DNA of 11,788 nt, taken from Bacteroidales bacterium UBA3684 (GTDB taxonomy: Bacteria; Bacteroidota; Bacteroidia; Bacteroidales; P3). Of the stretch, positions 1 to 5,049 are shown piece by piece. Location of the stretch: assembly GCA_002372855.1 (NCBI GenBank), contig DFIZ01000012.1, positions 27,949 to 39,736 of the forward strand, in the 5' to 3' direction. Under the pieces are notes generated by a model. That model was given only the letters and a program-made list of their open reading frames with translations. It was not told where the DNA came from and did not search any database. Both the position numbers and the translations under genes were made by a program. Numbering within the stretch: position 1 is the first letter of the stretch; every line of letters starts with the position of its first letter.

Positions 1-1076
1 GAATACGGAAATATTTCTTGGATGTTGGTGAATTGGTTCCAGCCGTCGGCGGATTGGTAATCTGCTACCTTCCCGCAGGGGACATAGACAGGAATGTTGA
101 TATATGCAGGGTCGTAAATGTTATAAAACACAAGATAGGAGAGCGCCGGAGGGGTGGTGGCGAGACAGGTGATTTCAGTCAATCCACAGCTTCGGAAGGC
201 TTCGTGTCCTATGTTGTCTACAGAGTGCGGAATGGTTATGGAAGCCAGGTTCGAACAGTTGGAGAATGACTGGGGTGCGATACTGGTCACGGTGTTCGGT
301 ATGATGGTGTTTATGCATCCGAGGATAAGTTCATTGGTGGCAGTCTCGATTAGGGCGTTGCAATGATGACGGCTGTCGTATGCGGTGTTGTCTGCATCGA
401 CGACAATGGTGGTCGTACCGAAGCAGGTGTAGAAGGCATTCTCTTCGATGTTTGCCACAGAGCCTGGAATGTGTATGGACGGATAATCTTGATACATTGC
501 AAAGGCGTATGTTCCAATGGCTGTAACGGTGTTGGGGATGGTGGTGGTGGTGCATCCAACAATGAGTTTGTTGGTGGCGGTCTCGATGATGGCATTGCAG
601 TTGTTTCTACTGTCAAACGTCGTGTTTCCGGCATCTACCGTAATGGTTGACATGTTGGAGCAGTAGATAAAAGCATTGCCATCAATGCTTGTAACGTTTT
701 GGGGAATGGTTATTGCATACAGGTTGCAACTTCTGAAAGCTGATCGCTCAATGGTTGTCAGGGTGGAGGGCAATGTTACTGCAGTGAGTCCACTGCAGCC
801 TTCAAACGCACTGCGTCCGATGGTGGTCACCGTATAGTCATGGGCTTCGAAGGAGACGATGGATGGAATGGTCAATTCTCCAGAAGGGTTTGTGGTATAA
901 TTTGGATAATCGGTGTTTTCCTGCACTATGGCAGCCGTGTTATTGACGTGGTCGACTTTATAGAATAGCGTCTGACCGCTGGGCGCAACGGCTGAAAAGT
1001 CGTAGTTTTGCGCTTTTATTCCCTGCGTCAAAAAAACGGAAACCAAGAACGGGCAAAGCTGTAATAGTCTTTTCAT
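1..1076 (-). CDS. BspA-like leucine-rich-repeat surface protein, 3' end beyond the window
   Basis: The minus-strand frame is open from ATG at 1076 to the left edge, giving 358 codons without a stop. Residues 1-22 form a Sec signal peptide (basic MKR, hydrophobic core, cleavage near KAQ). From about residue 70 to 300 there are LRR_5 (BspA/TpLRR) repeats of the form IP..VT.IG..AF..C. Two longer modules, about residues 146-192 and 226-271, share YDSR..CNA.IETATN and are about 80 residues apart. Residues 330-352 (PVYVPCGK, then GWNQFTNIQE) resemble the usual end of such an LRR domain. In Bacteroidales these are secreted or surface adhesins, often with a type IX sorting domain at the C-terminus. 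That end lies outside the window and cannot be checked. The gene has its own promoter and is AT-richer than its neighbours. Family assignment is secure; the ligand is unknown. Confidence 0.92.
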   Translation of the reverse strand, partial: MKRLLQLCPFLVSVFLTQGIKAQNYDFSAVAPSGQTLFYKVDHVNNTAAIVQENTDYPNYTTNPSGELTIPSIVSFEAHDYTVTTIGRSAFEGCSGLTAVTLPSTLTTIERSAFRSCNLYAITIPQNVTSIDGNAFIYCSNMSTITVDAGNTTFDSRNNCNAIIETATNKLIVGCTTTTIPNTVTAIGTYAFAMYQDYPSIHIPGSVANIEENAFYTCFGTTTIVVDADNTAYDSRHHCNALIETATNELILGCINTIIPNTVTSIAPQSFSNCSNLASITIPHSVDNIGHEAFRSCGLTEITCLATTPPALSYLVFYNIYDPAYINIPVYVPCGKVADYQSADGWNQFTNIQEIFPY

Positions 1077-1103
1077 GTGAAATGTGTGTGTTTTTTTAAT
1101 TTG

Positions 1104-1135
1104 CAAAGATACATTTTTATTTTCACATGGTAAAA
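1104..1135 (-). promoter_or_regulatory. Bacteroidetes-type promoter for the BspA-like gene
   Basis: On the minus strand TATCTTTG (1111-1104) matches the Bacteroidetes -7 consensus TAnnTTTG exactly. Twenty bases upstream, TTTT (1135-1132) is an imperfect -33 box (consensus TTTG). The implied leader is about 20-25 nt before the ATG at 1076. No Shine-Dalgarno sequence is evident, which is normal in this phylum. Confidence 0.7.
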
Positions 1136-1157
1136 AAAATATCAATATATTAAGACG

Positions 1158-1189
1158 CAGAGCAGAGAAACAATGGTTTCTCTGCTCTG
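1158..1189 (-). terminator. Hairpin terminator after the S41 peptidase gene
   Basis: A perfect 14-bp inverted repeat (arms 1158-1171 and 1176-1189) with a 4-base loop lies 31 nt past the S41 stop codon. On the minus strand it is followed by an AT-rich stretch and then eight T (1139-1132), but that T run is about 18 nt from the stem. It is therefore a likely transcription end or 3'-stabilising hairpin rather than a textbook intrinsic terminator. Confidence 0.6.
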
Positions 1190-1219
1190 TCGCATTGCTG
1201 TGAGATGTATTGTGTTCCG

Positions 1220-2830
1220 CTACTTTCCGTGGAGGAAGTCGAGGGCGCGGAGGTAGGGCTCGTCGATTTCTTTCATGATTTTGTAGTAGTATTCGATGCC
1301 GAAGAGGTCTTTGGCGACCTGGGCTTTGAGCATGAGAGCGAGGTACTGGTCGCTGTGGGCGGTGCGCTGGGGTTCGGCGGCTTCGCGGGCGGTGTCGCGG
1401 ACGACGCCTTTCTCGATGGCTGCGGCGGCAAGCTGGGCGTCGAGGCCGAAGGAGTCGTAGTTCTGCAGGAAGAGTTCGAAGGTTTTGACACGGGGGTCCT
1501 TGCGGTGGGCGTCGGCCCATTGGAGGGGGAAGGTGTTGAGGAGGCCTTTGCCGCGGAGGGAGATGTAGTAGTCGGAGAGGCGCATGGTGTCGAGGGGGAC
1601 GAAGATGTCGGGCATGATGCCGCCGCCGCCGTAGACGGTGCGGCCGTGGGCGGTGCGGTATTTCAGGGAGTCGGGGAAGTGGATGGAGTCGGCGTTGACG
1701 AGTTCGCCGTGCTTATAGCGCTCGGAGATGTCGTCGCGGTAGGCGTCGGAACCTTTGTCGTAGGGGCGCTGGATGCAACGGCCGACGGGGGTGAAGTAGC
1801 GGGCTGTGGTGAGGCGCACCTGTCCGCCGTCGCTGAGGGGGAACATGCGCTGTACCAAGCCTTTGCCGAAGGAGCGACGGCCGATGAGGGTGCCGCGGTC
1901 CCAGTCCTGCACGGCTCCGGAGACGATTTCGGAGGCGGAGGCGGAGCCTTCGTCGATGAGGATGACGAGGTTGCCGCCAATAATGGCGCCGTTCGCTGCG
2001 CGTTTGGCACGGAAGTGTCCGCGGCCGTTGGCGTTGTAGTTCTGGCGGGGGGTGCGGCGGCCTTCCTGGTAGACGATGAGCTGGCCGCGCTCGAGGAATT
2101 CGTTGGCCAGGGCGCAGGCAATGTCGAGGAAACCGCCGGTGTTGCCGCGGAGGTCGAGGATGAGGGACTTCATGCCCTGTTTCTCGAGGCTGCGGCAGGC
2201 TTTGTTGAATTCACTGACGGAGGTGCGGGCGAAGCGTGTGAGGCGGATGTAACCGATGGTGGAGTCGGCCATGAACCAGGTGTCGACGGAGTAGATGGGT
2301 ACGCGGTCGCGGGTGATTTCGAAGTTGTAGATGGTTCCCTGGCGCAGGATGTCGAGGTTGACGACGGTGCCTTTCTTGCCACGGAGGTGGTTGAAGACGA
2401 ATTGGTTGTTGATGCTGTCGCCGGTGGCGGGCTGGCGGTCGATGCCGACGATTTTGTCGCCGACGAGGAGGCCTACCTTCTCGGAGGGGCCGCCGTCGAT
2501 GACGGACTGGACGACGATGGTGTCGGCGACGATCTGGAAGGAGATGCCGACGCCTTCGAAGTTGCCGTTGAGGCCCTCGTTGGCACGTTCGACGTCGCGG
2601 GCGGGGATGTAGACGCTGTGGGGGTCGAGTGCGCGGAGCATGGCGTTGATGGCCTCGGTGGAGAGTTGCTCCATGTCGGGGGCAGAGGTGTAGTTGCCGT
2701 CGATGAGGCGCATGACCTGGTCCACACGTACCTGCCCGGGGGTGACGGTGTCGGGGAGGAAGGGGGCTTGGGCCTGGGAAAATGAAAATTGAAAATTGAA
2801 AATTGAAATTATTGCGAGGAGCTTTTTCAT
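1220..2830 (-). CDS. S41 family C-terminal processing peptidase (CtpA/Prc type)
   Basis: The 536-residue protein is a periplasmic tail-specific serine protease. It has an N-terminal signal peptide (about residues 1-21), a CTP N-terminal region with the LDPHS motif (68-72), a PDZ domain (about 85-165, FEGVGISF then GDKIVGID) that binds substrate C-termini, and the S41 catalytic domain (about 190-415) with DLRGNTGG (226-233). The Ser-Lys dyad is Ser298 in GSASASE and Lys323 in FGKG, 25 residues apart as in the family, with the conserved Gln327. About 120 residues after the catalytic core have no motif I recognise. Length is normal for Bacteroidetes members. The start is the first Met before the signal peptide. 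It is last in a row with aguA (26-nt gap). The signal-peptide codons contain a heptamer tandem repeat. Known family members trim exported proteins; the substrate here is unknown, and a link to polyamine metabolism is not implied. Confidence 0.95.
   Translation of the reverse strand: MKKLLAIISIFNFQFSFSQAQAPFLPDTVTPGQVRVDQVMRLIDGNYTSAPDMEQLSTEAINAMLRALDPHSVYIPARDVERANEGLNGNFEGVGISFQIVADTIVVQSVIDGGPSEKVGLLVGDKIVGIDRQPATGDSINNQFVFNHLRGKKGTVVNLDILRQGTIYNFEITRDRVPIYSVDTWFMADSTIGYIRLTRFARTSVSEFNKACRSLEKQGMKSLILDLRGNTGGFLDIACALANEFLERGQLIVYQEGRRTPRQNYNANGRGHFRAKRAANGAIIGGNLVILIDEGSASASEIVSGAVQDWDRGTLIGRRSFGKGLVQRMFPLSDGGQVRLTTARYFTPVGRCIQRPYDKGSDAYRDDISERYKHGELVNADSIHFPDSLKYRTAHGRTVYGGGGIMPDIFVPLDTMRLSDYYISLRGKGLLNTFPLQWADAHRKDPRVKTFELFLQNYDSFGLDAQLAAAAIEKGVVRDTAREAAEPQRTAHSDQYLALMLKAQVAKDLFGIEYYYKIMKEIDEPYLRALDFLHGK
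2778..2810. repeat. GAAAATT heptamer tract inside the S41 signal-peptide codons
   Basis: On the plus strand three perfect GAAAATT copies (2784-2804) are flanked by GAAAAT (2778-2783) and GAAATT (2805-2810). On the coding strand this encodes the unusual run FNFQFSFS in the hydrophobic core. Because the unit is 7 bp, gain or loss of a copy would change the reading frame of the downstream protease. Confidence 0.9.
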
Positions 2831-2865
2831 AGTGATGAGTGATGAGTGATGAGTGTTTAGTGGGT
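2831..2865. repeat. AGTGATG heptamer tract between aguA and the S41 gene
   Basis: On the plus strand the order is three perfect AGTGATG copies (2831-2851), then AGTGTTT (2852-2858) and AGTGGGT (2859-2865). The tract starts directly next to the S41 start codon, fills the whole 26-nt gap, and keeps its 7-bp phase across the aguA stop codon into the last codons of aguA. It occupies the place of a ribosome binding site; no Shine-Dalgarno sequence is present. Confidence 0.9.
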
Positions 2866-3903
2866 GGTGGTGATTGCGGGCATTTGCTGGGAGAGGCAGT
2901 GGAAGGAGCCGAGGCCCCAGACGATGTCGGTGGAGTCGATGCCGATGATTTCGCGGTCGGGGAAGAGAGCCTCGAGGATGTAGGCGGCTTCGTTGTCGGC
3001 GAGGCAGCGGTAGGTTGGGAAGATGACTTTGGAGTTGGCGATGTAGAAGTTGGCGTAGGAGGCCGGTAGGCGCTGGTTGTCGTAGAAGACGAGGTCGGGC
3101 ATGGGCATTTCGACGATGGTGGGCTGCTTGCCGTTGGCGAGGCGGGAGCGGTTGAGTATTTGGAGGTTGCGCTGGAGGGGTTGGTAGTTTTCGTCCCAGG
3201 CGTCGTGTTCGACGACGGTGAGGATGGTGTCGGGAGCGACGAAGCGGGAGAGGTCGTCGACGTGGCCGTCGGTGTCGTCGCCGACGATGCCGTCGCCGAG
3301 CCAGATGATGTTGTCGACGCCGTAGTAGTTGCGGAGGTACTGCTCAATCAGGTCCTGGTTGAGGTTGGGATTGCGGTTGGGGTTGAGGAGGCAAGAGGTG
3401 GTGGTGAGGAGGTCGCCGCAGCCGTTGACGTCGATGCTGCCGCCTTCCATGACGATGCCGGGCGAGAAGAGGGGGGTGTCGGGCATGAGGTCGTGGATGC
3501 GCAGGGGAACCTCGGTGTCCAGCTCGTAGGGGTATTTGCCGCCCCAGGCGTTGTGGTTCCAGTTGACGATGGCGCGCTCTCCCCCACCCTTCTTGAGGAG
3601 GAAAGCGGGGCCGTGGTCGCGGCACCAGGCGTCGTTGCTGGGGATGAGGTGGAGGTGGATGTTGGCCATGTTGGTACCGATTTTGGCGAGGGAGTTGGAG
3701 ACGTGGTCGGCCATGGGCTGGTCGTCGACGTTGATGTGGACCTGCTCGCACTCGGCGAGGGTTTTGACGAAAAGGTGGTAGGAGGGGTAGATGGTTTCGA
3801 TCTTGCCAGGCCAGGAGTCGGGGTTCTTGGGATAGGTGAGCCAGGTGGCTTCGTGCTGAGCCCATTCGGCGGGCATATAGTAGCCTTGTTCTTTGGGGGA
3901 CAT
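2857..3903 (-). CDS. aguA: Agmatine deiminase
   Basis: The 348-residue cytosolic enzyme (no signal peptide) hydrolyses agmatine to N-carbamoylputrescine and ammonia, the first committed step of this putrescine route. It belongs to the guanidino-group-modifying superfamily shared with Porphyromonas peptidylarginine deiminase. The N-terminal PAEWAQHEATWLTYP is typical. Catalytic residues are visible: Asp96 in WCRDHGP, Glu153 in MEGGSID, His214 and Asp216 in DTDGHVDDLSRF, and the nucleophile Cys336 in GLGSFHCLSQQ near the C-terminus. Length and lack of an export signal favour agmatine over peptidyl-arginine as substrate. The upstream neighbour is aguB, which consumes the product, 53 nt away. That gap holds a heptamer array and a run of A next to the ATG. 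The final residues (TTTH) fall inside the next heptamer array. Confidence 0.95.
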   Translation of the reverse strand: MSPKEQGYYMPAEWAQHEATWLTYPKNPDSWPGKIETIYPSYHLFVKTLAECEQVHINVDDQPMADHVSNSLAKIGTNMANIHLHLIPSNDAWCRDHGPAFLLKKGGGERAIVNWNHNAWGGKYPYELDTEVPLRIHDLMPDTPLFSPGIVMEGGSIDVNGCGDLLTTTSCLLNPNRNPNLNQDLIEQYLRNYYGVDNIIWLGDGIVGDDTDGHVDDLSRFVAPDTILTVVEHDAWDENYQPLQRNLQILNRSRLANGKQPTIVEMPMPDLVFYDNQRLPASYANFYIANSKVIFPTYRCLADNEAAYILEALFPDREIIGIDSTDIVWGLGSFHCLSQQMPAITTTH

Positions 3904-3912
3904 GTTTTTTTT

Positions 3913-3954
3913 AGTGTTTAGTGTTTAGTGTTAAGTGTTTAGTATTTAGTGATG
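3913..3954. repeat. AGTGTTT heptamer tract between aguB and aguA
   Basis: Six consecutive heptamers are in register on the plus strand: AGTGTTT, AGTGTTT, AGTGTTA, AGTGTTT, AGTATTT, AGTGATG. They fill most of the 53-nt gap, ending 2 nt short of the aguB stop codon. The last copy is identical to the unit of the array at 2831-2851, so the two arrays belong to one family. Between the array and the aguA ATG is a run of T (A on the mRNA). Confidence 0.9.
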
Positions 3955-3956
3955 GG

Positions 3957-4823
3957 TTATTCGTCGATGTAGCGGTTGAGGATGGGGGCGTAGGAGTCGA
4001 TGCGGCGGTCGCGGAGGTAGGGCCAGTGGCGACGGTAGTGGTCGGTCTGGTCGAGGTCGAGTTCCTGAACGTGGAAGGCCTCCTCGAGGTGGGGAGCCTG
4101 GTAGAGGATGCGGCCGAAGGCGTTGGTGATGAAGCTGCCGCCCCAGAATTGCATGCCGCCTTCGAGGCCGGTGCGGTTGACGGAGACGACGGGGACGCCG
4201 TTGGCGACGGCGTGTGAGCGCTGGATGGTCTGCCAGGCGTCGTACTGTTCGCGGTTGTCGTCCTCGTTCTGGCGGACGTCCCAGCCGATGGCGGTGGGAT
4301 AGAAGAGTATCTGAGCGCCCATGAGGGCGGTGATGCGGGAGGCTTCGGGGTACCACTGGTCCCAGCAGATGAGGACGCCGATGGTGGCGAACTTGGTCTT
4401 GAAGACCTTGTAGCCAAGGTCGCCGGGGGTGAAGTAGAATTTCTCGTAGTAGCCAGGGTCGTCGGGGATGTGCATTTTGCGGTACTTGCCGAGGTAGGAG
4501 CCGTCGGCGTCGATGACGGCGGTGGTGTTGTGGTAGAGGCCTTCGGCGCGTTTTTCGAAGAGGGAGCATACGATGACGACGCCGAGTTCTTTGGCCAAAG
4601 CCATGAAGTGCCGGCAGGTGGGGCCGTCGGGGATGGGTTCGGCGAGGGCGAAGTTCTGGTAGCGTTCTTCGTCGCAGAAATAGAGGGAGGCGAAGAGCTC
4701 CTGGAGGCAGATGATTTGGGCACCGTCGGCGGCGAGCTGGCGGACTTTCTCGGTGTAGCGCTCGATGTTGCGTGTTTTGTCCTCGGTGCAGGACATTTGT
4801 GCAATTCCGACTTTTACTTTCAT
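3957..4823 (-). CDS. aguB: N-carbamoylputrescine amidase
   Basis: The 288-residue nitrilase-superfamily (C-N hydrolase) enzyme is cytosolic. It hydrolyses N-carbamoylputrescine to putrescine, CO2 and ammonia, completing the step begun by AguA. The Glu-Lys-Cys triad is Glu42 in CLQELFAS, Lys116 in GKYRKMHIPDDPGYYEK, and Cys153 in GVLICWDQWYPEASR. The HIPDDPGYYEKFYF and WDQWYPE blocks are characteristic of the AguB branch rather than of generic nitrilases. I set the start at the ATG at 4823 (MKVKVGIAQMSC), the conserved N-terminus. The frame stays open to an ATG at 4904, but that extension would span the promoter at 4852-4859. It is the first gene of the aguB-aguA-S41 row. An arginine decarboxylase to supply agmatine is not in this window. 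Confidence 0.95.
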   Translation of the reverse strand: MKVKVGIAQMSCTEDKTRNIERYTEKVRQLAADGAQIICLQELFASLYFCDEERYQNFALAEPIPDGPTCRHFMALAKELGVVIVCSLFEKRAEGLYHNTTAVIDADGSYLGKYRKMHIPDDPGYYEKFYFTPGDLGYKVFKTKFATIGVLICWDQWYPEASRITALMGAQILFYPTAIGWDVRQNEDDNREQYDAWQTIQRSHAVANGVPVVSVNRTGLEGGMQFWGGSFITNAFGRILYQAPHLEEAFHVQELDLDQTDHYRRHWPYLRDRRIDSYAPILNRYIDE

Positions 4824-4851
4824 AGGGGTTTCGTTTCTGGTTTTTAAAGTG

Positions 4852-4859
4852 CAAAGATA
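4852..4859 (-). promoter_or_regulatory. Bacteroidetes -7 element for the aguB operon
   Basis: On the minus strand TATCTTTG (4859-4852) matches TAnnTTTG exactly and is identical to the -7 box of the BspA-like gene. It lies about 30 nt before the ATG at 4823, in a short AT-rich region after the terminators of the upstream operon. No convincing -33 TTTG is seen at the usual spacing. Confidence 0.7.
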
Positions 4860-4938
4860 CGCAAAATTCTTGATACGCGCGTGAATAATTTTATTGGCAA
4901 CCACAGCTATCTGGATTACAAACTGTTAGATACGAAAA

Positions 4939-4962
4939 AAGCCCGCCGAAATCGGCGGGCTT
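4939..4962 (-). terminator. Intrinsic terminator, distal copy, after the DPP5 gene
   Basis: A 10-bp perfect stem (4939-4948 with 4953-4962) with a 4-base loop is followed on the minus strand by TTTTTT (overlapping the end of the stem). This is a canonical Rho-independent terminator for leftward transcription from the long operon. Confidence 0.85.
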
Positions 4963-4989
4963 GTTGGGTTACAAAGCGTTAGATATGAA

Positions 4990-5017
4990 AACAGCCCACC
5001 GAAATCGGCGGGCTGTT
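4990..5017 (-). terminator. Intrinsic terminator, proximal copy, after the DPP5 gene
   Basis: A 12-bp stem (4990-5001 with 5006-5017) with an ATTT loop lies 26 nt past the DPP5 stop, with TTTT at the end on the minus strand. One pair (4998/5009) is G-U in minus-strand RNA but A-C in plus-strand RNA. This copy therefore folds properly only in the leftward transcript. Confidence 0.8.
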
Positions 5018-5049
5018 TGGGGTTTGGTGTTATGCGTTTAGTGTTATTT
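5015..5049. repeat. Decayed heptamer tract at the 3' end of the DPP5 gene
   Basis: Five consecutive 7-bp words in register all begin with GTT: GTTTGGG, GTTTGGT, GTTATGC, GTTTAGT, GTTATTT. The third and fourth positions of the array resemble the TTTAGTG family at 3913-3954. The run crosses the DPP5 stop codon. It could be a worn copy of the junction repeats, but the similarity is weak. Confidence 0.45.

Larger units (their letters stand above)
4916..5021. repeat. 53-bp direct repeat carrying two terminator hairpins
   Basis: Unit 1 is 4916-4968 and unit 2 is 4969-5021. By eye they match at 46 of 53 positions. Each unit contains TTACAAA, GTTAGATA, an A-rich run and a GC-rich hairpin with an AAAT loop. 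The array is a tandem duplication of one terminator module between the DPP5 gene and the aguB promoter. Confidence 0.9.

Noticed and set aside
18..650. Several short plus-strand and alternative minus-strand frames at the left edge
   Set aside because: They lie over the continuous minus-strand BspA-like frame, which has a signal peptide and repeats; the shorter frames have neither.
1205..2785. A 526-codon open frame on the plus strand opposite the S41 gene
   Set aside because: Same antisense shadow effect; acidic, Gly/Val-rich text with no motif, while the minus strand carries an intact Ser-Lys protease.
3904..3956. Heptamer arrays considered as CRISPR or as operator iterons
   Set aside because: There are no spacers, units are 7 bp and contiguous, and the unit sequence drifts. 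Iteron-type binding sites would normally be at a promoter, not between co-directional genes.
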